Positions 32,782 through 40,760 of a stretch of DNA of 40,856 nucleotides are shown one piece after another. Under the pieces are notes generated by a model, which saw only the letters and a list, made by a program, of their open reading frames with translations, had not been told where the DNA came from and ran no database searches. The stretch covers positions 1 through 40,856 of the forward strand of contig NZ_AUJG01000020.1 of NCBI RefSeq assembly GCF_000424105.1, read 5' to 3'. The position numbers were made by a program, and so were the translations under genes. This stretch comes from Lachnospira multipara ATCC 19207. GTDB lineage: Bacteria; Bacillota; Clostridia; Lachnospirales; Lachnospiraceae. Numbering within the stretch: position 1 is the stretch's first letter; each line of letters opens with the position of its first letter.

Positions 32782-33987
32782 CTACTCTTTATTTCCTGCT
32801 ATGCAATCTAGGATATCCCCTATTCTTTGGCAATAGCTGTGATATTTTTTAACTCTTTCAAAGCCAGACCTAGCAATTTCTTTTCTTTCCTTCTCATGCT
32901 CAAGATAGTAAAGGCTCTTAGTTACTGCCTCATCTATGCTTTCAAAGACCACGAGGTCCTCCCCTATCTTAAAATAATCCTCTAATTCTATCTGTTTATT
33001 GGTAAGTAAAAAGCCACCAGAAGCTAGCACATCCCAGACTCTTAAAGGAATACCTGTTCTTATATTTCTAAGGCTTATATTAAGATTAATCTTAGATTGT
33101 CTAAAGATTTCTGGCATCTCTATATTGTAGTCTACGGTGTTGTGAAGAATTACATTTTCTAAATTATTATCTGTGTCGTCTGTAAAAAGGTCCACCTTGT
33201 AGCCGTAGTTTTTTAGGGCTGCTGCTAGGGCATTAAGGATAACCACTCTTTCAATGTTTGCTAGCTTAAAGCCTAAAAAGGTGTTAGTAAAGATTGTAAG
33301 GATATCTGAAAAAGAGCCCTCGCTTTGCTTAAAATCTGTGATTTCAAGAAGTTTTGTTAAGAGCTCAACAGATAGGGAATTATCTATAATATCCATGCCT
33401 GGGCTAAAGAGCTGCTCTTTTAAAACCTCATTAAAATAATTCTTTAAATCCTCATCCAATTTATCTTTAATATTGTCATAGGAATTTCTGTGATACATGC
33501 CCCCAACAAAGGATAGGTCGTATTTATAATCCTTTATATCAAGGCATGAAGGAATATTACTCTTTTCTAGCTGACTTTCAATCCTTTTTGCATTTGCCCC
33601 TAAAGGAAGATAGAAAAGATGCTCAAGCTCTAATTCCTTTAGCTGGTAATAGAAAAATTTATCAAAGACAAATATGTAATTGCAAGGATTGTAAATGGAA
33701 TTATGATATAGGGAAATTAGCGGAGAATCCACTGTATAGCTTATATAGATTATGCCTAGTTTGTTGCAGATTTCTGATATATGAGCAAAATAATTAAAGG
33801 AGAAGACCATATCAACTCCTTTAATTATATTAGTCAGCTCATTATTATCATGAAATTTAAGGCCTTTGGCTTCATCAAGATATACCGATGGTTCTTCGTA
33901 TTCTACAACCTCGTAGCCATAGTCAAAGAAAGCCTCGGCTATATCTTCCTGATTAAAGACCTTCCACTTATAAATTAATACTTTCAT
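32782..33987 (-). CDS. CgeB-like glycosyltransferase family protein
   Basis: The 401-aa protein has the layout of DUF3880 plus a glycosyltransferase-1-like C-terminal domain, as in CgeB-type proteins. The N-terminal half has MKVLIYKWKVFNQEDI and FSFNYFAHISEICNKLGIIYISYTVDSP (about 70-97). The C-terminal half has QSKINLNISLRNIRTGIPLRVWDVLASGGFLLTNKQ (about 300-335), the usual donor-sugar binding region, then EDLVVFESIDE. It likely transfers a sugar to a surface or intracellular acceptor. The start at 33987 has GGGGGA upstream. It lies 59 bp after the EAL gene on the same strand, suggesting an operon. Confidence 0.82.
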   Translation of the reverse strand: MKVLIYKWKVFNQEDIAEAFFDYGYEVVEYEEPSVYLDEAKGLKFHDNNELTNIIKGVDMVFSFNYFAHISEICNKLGIIYISYTVDSPLISLYHNSIYNPCNYIFVFDKFFYYQLKELELEHLFYLPLGANAKRIESQLEKSNIPSCLDIKDYKYDLSFVGGMYHRNSYDNIKDKLDEDLKNYFNEVLKEQLFSPGMDIIDNSLSVELLTKLLEITDFKQSEGSFSDILTIFTNTFLGFKLANIERVVILNALAAALKNYGYKVDLFTDDTDNNLENVILHNTVDYNIEMPEIFRQSKINLNISLRNIRTGIPLRVWDVLASGGFLLTNKQIELEDYFKIGEDLVVFESIDEAVTKSLYYLEHEKERKEIARSGFERVKKYHSYCQRIGDILDCIAGNKE

Positions 33988-34046
33988 AGCCAATCCCCCA
34001 AGTAAAGCTATCCACATATTGAATTTTTCGTATATTTAATTATATT

Positions 34047-36023
34047 TTATTGCTTTTTGTTAAAATAATCAACTAAGTTCTCAATAGGCACTGGTCTTGA
34101 GTAATAATAACCCTGAATACTTTCAAAGCCCTTATTTACTGCAAATTCCACCTGTGTTATTGTCTCAACTCCCTCAACTAAGGTATTAATGCCTCTCTTC
34201 TTAACTAAGCTAATTAACGCATCAAGCATCTCTTCTGTTTCCTTATTAGCTAAGGCTTTATAAAAAATACTCTTATCAAACTTAATAGTTGAAAACTCAC
34301 TATCTGTCATTCTATCTAAGTTAGAATAACCTGTACCATAATCATCAAGATAGAATCTAATGCCTGAGTCTTTAAGCTTTCTTATGTTCTTAGTCATGAT
34401 TTCAGTATCCTCAAACATGGCGCTTTCAGTGATTTCAAGTCTGATCTTATCATAAGAAATATTGTAAGAATCTAGTATTCCTAAAACCTCTGCGGCAAAT
34501 TGCTCATCTGATAATTCTCCCGCAGAAATATTAATTGTTATAGCATCAAATTCTGAATCCTTTAATTCATTATTAATTGCCTCTGCTACCTTATGTATCA
34601 TTGCTAGACTTAAGCTATGAATATAACCTCTTTCTTCCGCAATGGGAATAAATTTAATTGGAGGAACATTAACTCCATTAATCTGAAGTCTTACAAGTGC
34701 CTCTGCGGTTTTATATTTATTCTCGTCTACATTAAGAATAGGCTGAGCATAACAAACAATTCTTGGATCCTTGTATTTTTTGTTTTCTCTAATATCCTCA
34801 AATATTTCTATAACTTTTCTTTCTAATAAAAAGCCTTTATAGTTTTGTGGTTCTGCTAGCACAAATTGGTTCTTATTACCTTTTTTAATATATTTTAAAT
34901 TCATATATGAAACAAAGTCCTTAACGTCTTTAATAGACTTTATATTAGTATCGCTTTTAAACAAAATATATTTAGCATAGGTTATCTCATCATAAGTGTT
35001 AGTTGTAGTTTCCTGTAAATTAGACAATACAGCTACAAATCTGTCGTATTCTCTATTTCGTTTAGTCTCGTCTATAGATAATTTTTTCAAAACTATAAAA
35101 TCTGTTGCACTGTATTGGTACATGCTTACATTTTTTATATTCTTAAAAATATAATTACAAGCCCTAGAAATCGCTGATTCTATAGTATCTGATTTATTAT
35201 CATCTATTGTAAGTGCTACCTGCGGATAAGACATATGCGCATAGGCAAATTCATTTTTAGTTGCAAATAATAATTTCAAGCTTGTTTTTAGTGATGATAG
35301 ATTCTGACATCCTGTTATTTCATCCACCGGATTAGAATGATGAAGCATATAAAAGATAGTAAAACTAATAACATAAGATGCACTAATTAAAATTGTTTTT
35401 TCAGTAAAATATTGATACAACAATAAAATTACATCAATACTTGAAAAAATATAAATATTAGTTAGTACAAAGCGAGCTATATTTTTTCTATTATCGAATG
35501 AAGCTAATAATGTAAGTAAATACATTGCTATACCGTAAAGAGTTAATAATTTAATTAAACCAATAATCTGTAGGTTTTCGTTTTGGATTTCGACTAAGTA
35601 ACCTTTTATGTACAAAATCGCTGCGACAATTAAAAATATAATCTGATAAACCAAAGTCATCATGAAAATATATTTCCTCTGTCTTATCCTATTATGGCCA
35701 AGTAATACAGTATATACATAATGAGCCTGCATTATAGAACCAAAAGCCAAAATAACCAACCAAGTTACAATCTGGATAGTAGGGGTTAGACTTTTTAAGT
35801 TACCATGATCCGTCAAGTTAACTAGATATAAAATTAAGAATATCTCAATTACCGAAGTAACTAAACCAAATAATAATAATGGAAAACCATGTGTATTCTT
35901 AGGTCTGGTAAATAGCATGAAAAATATCATTATAATTGCAATACCTAAGCACATGTATTCCACGCCTACTCCATAAGAAGCGATATTCTTATATTGGTCT
36001 ATGCTAAAAATTGCATGTTCCAT
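34047..36023 (-). CDS. Membrane GGDEF-like/EAL cyclic di-GMP phosphodiesterase
   Basis: The 658-aa protein has about seven or eight N-terminal membrane helices (residues 20-230), a degenerate GGDEF-like middle region (about 235-390, no GGDEF motif, so likely not a cyclase) and a C-terminal EAL domain (about 395-658). EAL catalytic residues look complete: EALVR, the Asn in ITINIS, RLEITES, LDDYGTGYSN, KFDKSIF, EGVET and QGYYYSRP. It should degrade c-di-GMP in response to a membrane signal. The start at 36023 has GAGGAT upstream; a GTG at 36062 lacks a site. It lies upstream of the glycosyltransferase gene. Confidence 0.92.
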   Translation of the reverse strand: MEHAIFSIDQYKNIASYGVGVEYMCLGIAIIMIFFMLFTRPKNTHGFPLLLFGLVTSVIEIFLILYLVNLTDHGNLKSLTPTIQIVTWLVILAFGSIMQAHYVYTVLLGHNRIRQRKYIFMMTLVYQIIFLIVAAILYIKGYLVEIQNENLQIIGLIKLLTLYGIAMYLLTLLASFDNRKNIARFVLTNIYIFSSIDVILLLYQYFTEKTILISASYVISFTIFYMLHHSNPVDEITGCQNLSSLKTSLKLLFATKNEFAYAHMSYPQVALTIDDNKSDTIESAISRACNYIFKNIKNVSMYQYSATDFIVLKKLSIDETKRNREYDRFVAVLSNLQETTTNTYDEITYAKYILFKSDTNIKSIKDVKDFVSYMNLKYIKKGNKNQFVLAEPQNYKGFLLERKVIEIFEDIRENKKYKDPRIVCYAQPILNVDENKYKTAEALVRLQINGVNVPPIKFIPIAEERGYIHSLSLAMIHKVAEAINNELKDSEFDAITINISAGELSDEQFAAEVLGILDSYNISYDKIRLEITESAMFEDTEIMTKNIRKLKDSGIRFYLDDYGTGYSNLDRMTDSEFSTIKFDKSIFYKALANKETEEMLDALISLVKKRGINTLVEGVETITQVEFAVNKGFESIQGYYYSRPVPIENLVDYFNKKQ

Positions 36024-36071
36024 AATATAATATCCTCTATATATTAAATTTTTCTCTCCCACAATTTATGT

Positions 36072-36100
36072 ATTATACTTAAAGTATGATTTTAATTCAA
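36072..36100 (-). promoter_or_regulatory. Promoter of the EAL-glycosyltransferase unit
   Basis: The minus strand has -35 TTGAAT (36100-36095), a 17-nt spacer and -10 TATAAT (36077-36072). The start would be near 36065, leaving a leader of about 40 nt. Confidence 0.65.
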
Positions 36101-36132
36101 GCAAATTTTATATTTTTTTCTAATAAATTAAG

Positions 36133-36199
36133 AAACTGCCGAAAGATTTCTTATGCCAAACTAGAATAAATCTAGCCTACCTAAGAAACTCGGCAGTTT
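36133..36199 (-). terminator. Terminator after aroA with nested arms
   Basis: Three nested complementary pairs: AAACTGCCGA/TCGGCAGTTT (36190-36199 with 36133-36142), TTTCTTA/TAAGAAA (36182-36188 with 36147-36153) and CTAGA/TCTAG inside. The minus strand continues CTTAATTTATT, a weak T-tract. It lies 15 bp beyond the aroA stop. Confidence 0.65.
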
Positions 36200-36214
36200 T
36201 AGTTTATAAAAATT

Positions 36215-37510
36215 TTATTGTCTACAAGCTGTTTCTAATACATGGAAGTAATTCTCAAAGGTCTTACCACAACATTCATAATTATCAATCTCGATACCAT
36301 CAATTAGTAAGCCAATTAGGGCAAAGGACATAGCCATTCTATGATCATCATGAGTATCTACAAGTCCTGGTGTTGGCTTGCCCGGCATAATTTCAATTCT
36401 ATCTCTGCCTTCCTTAACATCTATACCTAGGTTGTTAAGTTCTGAAACCATACTTGCAATTCTATCAGACTCCTGTAGTCTTATATGCTCGATGTTTCTA
36501 ATGCAAGTGGCTGTCTTTGCAAATGGAGCAATAGCCGCAAGGGTCATAGACTGATCTGAGAAATCATTCATATCTACGTCAATTCCGCTAAACTCTCCAT
36601 TAACTGGACCAGTTACACAGATTCCTTCTCTCTCCTCAGTTACTGCACAGCCTAACTGCTTTAAGACATCAAGGAACTTCATGTCTCCCTGCATTACGTT
36701 AGAATGTACATTCTTAACTAGGGCTCTACCTCCTGTAATTGCAGCGGCTGCATAAAAATAGCAAGCTGCAGATACATCTGGCTCAATCTGGTAAGTTCTT
36801 GATCTATAATGCTCACCTGCTGGCACATCATAACTTGCGCCATCATGGAATACTTCGCAACCAAACTGGCGCATCATATCCATAGTAATATTGATATAAG
36901 AACCTGAAGTCTTCTTTGAGGTAATTAAAACTCTTAAGCCATTAGATAGCATTGGTGCTGTCATAAGGAGGGCACTTAAAAACTGAGTACTCTCGCTAAT
37001 ATCAATGGATACTTCACTTTCTGGTGTCTTACCATTAGCTTTAGCACCTACTACCTTAACGGGTAAATGTCCTTTTTCTTCAAGATATGTAAAACTTGCT
37101 CCTAAGCTTTCTAGTGCTTCAAATAAAGGAAGCATAGGTCTTCTCTTCATCTGCTCAGAAGCATTGATTGTATATTCTCCGTCTGATAAGGCAAGCATTG
37201 ATGTTAAAAATCTAGCTGCTGTTCCTGCTGAACCAACATCAATTGTAGCTTCCTTCTTAGGAATATCTCCATCACATCCGCATACTGTTACGTAGTGATC
37301 TACTTCATTAACCTGTAATTTAAAACCTAGTGATAATAGACTTGTTATAAAATGTCTAGAATCATCTGAAAATAATACACCATTAAGGGTACACTCTTCG
37401 TTAGATAGGGCTGCAAGTAAAAGGGCTCTATTAGTGACACTCTTAGAACCTGGAACCTCAACTACAGCATTAAAGGGATGTGTTATTGGTTTAACTTTAT
37501 ATCTTGACAT
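36215..37510 (-). CDS. aroA: 3-phosphoshikimate 1-carboxyvinyltransferase (EPSP synthase)
   Basis: The 431-aa enzyme joins shikimate 3-phosphate and PEP in the sixth step of the chorismate pathway. Seen: PGSKSVTNRALLLAAL (about 20-35), GSAGTAARFL (about 94-103, the PEP site), KRRPMLPLFEALESLG, LQESDRIAS (about 345-353) and DDHRMAMSFALIG (about 390-402). The ATG has GAGGAG six bases upstream, just after an 8-bp hairpin ATTTAATC/GATTAAAT (37527-37548). It follows gltA by 67 bp, so the two may be co-transcribed. No other aro gene is present. Confidence 0.97.
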   Translation of the reverse strand: MSRYKVKPITHPFNAVVEVPGSKSVTNRALLLAALSNEECTLNGVLFSDDSRHFITSLLSLGFKLQVNEVDHYVTVCGCDGDIPKKEATIDVGSAGTAARFLTSMLALSDGEYTINASEQMKRRPMLPLFEALESLGASFTYLEEKGHLPVKVVGAKANGKTPESEVSIDISESTQFLSALLMTAPMLSNGLRVLITSKKTSGSYINITMDMMRQFGCEVFHDGASYDVPAGEHYRSRTYQIEPDVSAACYFYAAAAITGGRALVKNVHSNVMQGDMKFLDVLKQLGCAVTEEREGICVTGPVNGEFSGIDVDMNDFSDQSMTLAAIAPFAKTATCIRNIEHIRLQESDRIASMVSELNNLGIDVKEGRDRIEIMPGKPTPGLVDTHDDHRMAMSFALIGLLIDGIEIDNYECCGKTFENYFHVLETACRQ

Positions 37511-37577
37511 GTTCGACTCCTCTAAAATTTAATCCTTGTAGATTAAATTATTTATGTCCATTCTACAAAAGTAAGAG

Positions 37578-38951
37578 TTATCTCTCATCTATTGTTGTAT
37601 ATGGTCTGTGATGACCAACGTACTTATAGGCTGGACGAATAATCTTTCCTGCATTAACTAACTCCTCTAGTCTATGAGCACACCAACCTGAAATTCTTGC
37701 AGTTGCAAACATTGGTGTAAACATTTCCTCTGGAATACCTAACATAGTATAAACCAAACCACTATAAAAATCTACATTAGCACAGACTGGTTTGAACATT
37801 TTTCTCTTAGCCATAATAAGTTCGCCAGCTTCCTTCTCCACTGTCTCGTAAAGGGCAAATTCCTTAGTCATACCCTTCTCTTCAGAAAGCTTCTTAGCAA
37901 AGCTCTTTAGGATTACTTCTCTTGGATCTGAGTTTGTATAAACTGCGTGACCCATACCATAAATAAGACCTGCTCCATCAAAGGCTTCCTTATCAAGAAT
38001 CTTATTAAGGTAAGTCTTAATAGACTCAGTATCTGACCAATCACTTACATGCTCCTTAATGTCTGTAAACATCTCCTGAACCTTTAGGTTTGCACCACCA
38101 TGCTTAGGTCCCTTAAGGGATGCAATAGAAGCTGCGATTGCTGAGTATGTATCTGTTCCTGATGATGTAACTACGTGAGTTGTAAATGTAGAGTTATTAC
38201 CACCACCATGCTCTGCATGAAGTACAAGACAGATATCAAGTACCTTAGCCTCAAGCTCAGAGAAGTTACCATCATCTCTTAACATATATAAAATATTCTC
38301 GGCTGTAGAATATCCCTTCTTTGGATTCTTAATCATAAGTGTTCCATCAAGACGGAAATGTCTAAAAGCCTGATATGCATAAACTGTTAAAAGTGGCATC
38401 TTAGCAATAAGCTGTAAGCTCTGTCTAAGTACGTTAGGTACTGAAGTGTCATCTGGGTGCTCATCATAAGAATATAAGCTTAAGATGGACTTCATAAGGG
38501 AATTCATTAGGTTGTCTGAAGTTGCCTTCATAATAACATCACGAATGAATGCTCCTGAAAGTTCCTGCAAATCAGTCTGGATACGGACAAATCTCTTTAA
38601 ATTCTCTTCCTTTGGTAATGAACCAAATAATAATAAATAAGTTGCCTCTTCGAAACGGAATCTATCTGTCTTAGAGTTCTTAATTAAATCTTCTACATTA
38701 TAGCCTTGAAAATATAATTCTCCATCAACAGGGATCTTTCGTCCATTAATACTTTGGTTTCCAAGTACATCTGATATCTCTGTAAGGCCTGTAAGAACAC
38801 CATTACCGTTACTATCACGTAAGCCACGCTTAACATCGTACTCTATGTATAAATTCTGGTCTATTGAACCTGAAGCAGTAACTTCCTTTACTAACTCCTC
38901 AAACTCACTATTATCGACCGTTGTGAGTTCCATCATTTCCTGATTGTTCAT
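37578..38951 (-). CDS. gltA: Citrate synthase
   Basis: The 457-aa enzyme condenses acetyl-CoA and oxaloacetate. The N-terminal ~60 residues lead into GLTEISDV; catalytic motifs are HAEHGGGNN (about 245), GPKHGGAN (about 281-288, first His), GMGHAVYT (about 325-332, second His) and NVDFYSG (about 383-389, Asp). It resembles the longer Clostridial citrate synthases. In an anaerobe it probably serves the oxidative branch to 2-oxoglutarate and glutamate. AAGGAGG lies about nine bases before the ATG. It is preceded by a promoter, an 18-codon leader ORF and a terminator, suggesting attenuation. Confidence 0.96.
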   Translation of the reverse strand: MNNQEMMELTTVDNSEFEELVKEVTASGSIDQNLYIEYDVKRGLRDSNGNGVLTGLTEISDVLGNQSINGRKIPVDGELYFQGYNVEDLIKNSKTDRFRFEEATYLLLFGSLPKEENLKRFVRIQTDLQELSGAFIRDVIMKATSDNLMNSLMKSILSLYSYDEHPDDTSVPNVLRQSLQLIAKMPLLTVYAYQAFRHFRLDGTLMIKNPKKGYSTAENILYMLRDDGNFSELEAKVLDICLVLHAEHGGGNNSTFTTHVVTSSGTDTYSAIAASIASLKGPKHGGANLKVQEMFTDIKEHVSDWSDTESIKTYLNKILDKEAFDGAGLIYGMGHAVYTNSDPREVILKSFAKKLSEEKGMTKEFALYETVEKEAGELIMAKRKMFKPVCANVDFYSGLVYTMLGIPEEMFTPMFATARISGWCAHRLEELVNAGKIIRPAYKYVGHHRPYTTIDER

Positions 38952-38987
38952 GGGCGATCCTCCTTGTTATATATCTTGCATGAATAT

Positions 38988-39021
38988 AAAAAGAAAAGCT
39001 ATTACTTCCTCACTAATAGCT
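38988..39021 (-). terminator. Intrinsic terminator in the gltA leader (attenuator candidate)
   Basis: An 8-bp perfect stem AGCTATTA/TAATAGCT (39021-39014 with 39004-38997) with a 9-nt loop is followed on the minus strand by TTTCTTTTTA. It is only 37 bp before the gltA start and about 55 nt after the likely transcription start, so it would stop gltA mRNA before the coding region. Confidence 0.75.
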
Positions 39022-39069
39022 CATAATTTTAAAGTGATTAGACAACTCCCAATTGTTGTCTGACATCAT
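39013..39069 (-). CDS. Possible gltA leader peptide (18 aa)
   Basis: The short frame reads MMSDNNWELSNHFKIMSY and ends in TAG inside the left arm of the leader terminator. It overlaps a GACAAC/GTTGTC hairpin (39041-39060). AGGA lies six bases upstream but is close to the predicted transcript 5' end, so it may be only partly present in the RNA. The arrangement recalls peptide-controlled attenuation. It may be chance. Confidence 0.35.
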   Translation of the reverse strand: MMSDNNWELSNHFKIMSY

Positions 39070-39083
39070 GCGGTGTCCTATGT

Positions 39084-39127
39084 ATTATGTGATAAAGTGG
39101 GGATATTGTCAAGCAATTCCCCACTTT
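39084..39127 (-). promoter_or_regulatory. gltA promoter inside the terminator of the upstream gene
   Basis: The minus strand has a perfect -35 TTGACA (39112-39107), a 17-nt spacer and -10 CATAAT (39089-39084). The -35 lies in the loop of a 10-bp hairpin AAAGTGGGGA/TCCCCACTTT (39127-39118 with 39103-39094), probably the terminator of the YcxB-like gene upstream. Confidence 0.75.
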
Positions 39128-39202
39128 TTCTTAATAATATTATGTTATTTCTTATTTTACTTTATAATCTTTTGTCTTTCCTTAATTTTCTAAGGTCTTA
39201 TT

Positions 39203-39233
39203 TTGAACGCAGTGTAAGCAATCCCACGCTTTA
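39203..39233. repeat. Partial copy of the GAACGCAGTG dispersed repeat
   Basis: The plus strand TTTGAACGCAGTGTAAGC and the following AATCCCACGCTTTA match the reverse complement of the right end of the 15881-16004 element (TTTGAACGCAGAGTAGGC then AATCCCCCGCTTC) with four differences. It abuts and overlaps the stop codon of the YcxB-like gene. Confidence 0.6.
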
Positions 39234-39875
39234 CAGTTTAGCCTGATGATCTTCATTTTCAATATCAAGTTGTGTAACGTAAGAATCATCTATGCTATCT
39301 TCGTTAATCTTAATTACATCCTTTTTTGCCTTAGTTTCCTTAGCCTCAGTTCTAGTGGAAAGAATAGCATTAGCTAGTTCTAGTAAGTCCTTATCGCTAG
39401 CACTTGTAAAGCCCTTACGAGATAGACTTAGGCAGTCCTCATTACTAAAGAAAATGTAGATGTAATCCGAGTCTTTTTCCACTCTAAGGACGTCGTCCCA
39501 TTTTAAAAGGTCCACATCCTTATCGGCATCTTCAACCTTAATGGTATCTGAGTCAATTTCATAGTTAAACTCCACACCTATCATGTTCTTATAGAGGTTA
39601 TTAAAGCGTCTCTTGTTGTCCCTATCCATTAGATACATGCCAATAAATAGGAAAACCGCTGCTGCCACAGCATAAAAGACTGTTAGGAAAATGTCCTTAC
39701 TATCATCATTAGTCACAAACAGGACCATGTATCTTACAAAAAGCATAAGAAAAATAAGTCCTGCAAGGTTATATATAAGTTTGAATTTCTTGTATTTTTC
39801 ATTAGTAAAATTACTGGCTCTATTAAGACCCTCAAGTGTTTCTTTAGTAAACACTGTAGTATTCTTTATAAGCAT
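39231..39875 (-). CDS. YcxB-like membrane protein, second copy
   Basis: The 214-aa protein has two membrane helices (about 34-52 and 62-82) followed by a YcxB-like segment (YEIDSDTIKVEDADKDVDLLKWDDVLRVEKDSDYIYIFF, about 106-144) and a charged tail rich in K, E and D. It is analogous to the 175-aa protein at 8586-9113 but clearly diverged. Function unknown. The start at 39875 has GGGAGG five bases upstream; an ATG 11 codons earlier lacks a site. It has no operon partner; the IS607 element begins on its 5' side. Confidence 0.8.
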   Translation of the reverse strand: MLIKNTTVFTKETLEGLNRASNFTNEKYKKFKLIYNLAGLIFLMLFVRYMVLFVTNDDSKDIFLTVFYAVAAAVFLFIGMYLMDRDNKRRFNNLYKNMIGVEFNYEIDSDTIKVEDADKDVDLLKWDDVLRVEKDSDYIYIFFSNEDCLSLSRKGFTSASDKDLLELANAILSTRTEAKETKAKKDVIKINEDSIDDSYVTQLDIENEDHQAKL

Positions 39876-40038
39876 ATAGACCTCCCAAAAATGTACTTTT
39901 ATGCACATATTTTTTCTGATATAATCATATTATATTTTATAAATATAATCTATTTTACCACATTTTCATGGACTTATAAATCCTTAATTATTTTGTAGTA
40001 AATGGATATTATTATGGAGGTTGATGATAGTTAAGTAA

Positions 40039-40080
40039 AACTTATAAAAGTATATAAAATACTGTTGAGTTTTATAAGTT
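40039..40080 (+). repeat. Inverted repeat at the left part of the IS607 element
   Basis: A perfect 11-bp pair AACTTATAAAA (40039-40049) and TTTTATAAGTT (40070-40080) is separated by 20 nt, directly before tnpA. IS607 elements lack terminal inverted repeats, so this may be a recombinase binding site or promoter structure. The exact left end was not determined. Confidence 0.45.
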
Positions 40081-40115
40081 ATTAGTATAGAATAATATTG
40101 AAAGGAAGTGCTATT

Positions 40116-40760
40116 TTGAACAAATATTATTCTATACATGAATTTTCAAAAATCATAGGCGTATCAGCGCAGACATTACGGAATTGGGATTCCAATGGAA
40201 AACTTCATCCTCATCATACTACAGCAAGTGGCTATAGATATTATTCCGATGAACAACTTAATCAAGTAATGAATATAAAGCCTAAAAATCGCGTTACAAT
40301 CGGTTATTGTCGTGTATCTAGCCATAAGCAAAAAGATGATTTAGAGCGACAGATTTATAACGTAAAAACATATCTTATGGCAAAAGGACAACCGTTTGAG
40401 ATAATAACTGATATAGGTTCTGGTATTAATTATAAGAAAAAAGGACTTCAAGAACTGATTAAACGTATATCTCAAAATCAAGTAGAAAGAGTTGTTGTTT
40501 TACATAAAGATAGACTTTTACGATTTGGTTTCGAGTTGGTCGAATATATAGCTTCGTTGTATAACTGTGAAATTGAGATTATTGACAATACTGAGAAATC
40601 TGAACAGCAAGAGCTTGTTGAAGATTTGGTACAAATAATCACAGTATTCAGTTGTAAATCACAAGGCAAAAGAGCTAATAAAGCTAAGAAACTTGTCCAA
40701 GAATTGATTCAATGGGAGGAGAGTAATGATAAAGGCAATAAAAGTAATGTTGATACCTAA
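40116..40760 (+). CDS. tnpA: IS607-family serine recombinase TnpA
   Basis: The 214-aa protein has an N-terminal MerR-like DNA-binding domain (YYSIHEFSKIIGVSAQTLRNWD, then GYRYYSDEQL) and a small serine-resolvase catalytic domain starting TIGYCRVSSHKQKDDLERQ, with the catalytic serine in RVSS and VLHKDRLLRFGFELVEYI near 125-142. It moves the element through a circular intermediate. I start at the TTG at 40116, with AAGGAAG seven bases upstream, not the TTG at 40098. It overlaps tnpB by 35 bp. The sequence is intact. Confidence 0.93.
   Translation: MNKYYSIHEFSKIIGVSAQTLRNWDSNGKLHPHHTTASGYRYYSDEQLNQVMNIKPKNRVTIGYCRVSSHKQKDDLERQIYNVKTYLMAKGQPFEIITDIGSGINYKKKGLQELIKRISQNQVERVVVLHKDRLLRFGFELVEYIASLYNCEIEIIDNTEKSEQQELVEDLVQIITVFSCKSQGKRANKAKKLVQELIQWEESNDKGNKSNVDT

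Noticed and set aside
36023-36062. GTG start at 36062 for the EAL protein
   Set aside because: No ribosome binding site precedes it and it is almost at the predicted transcript start; ATG at 36023 has GAGGAT upstream.
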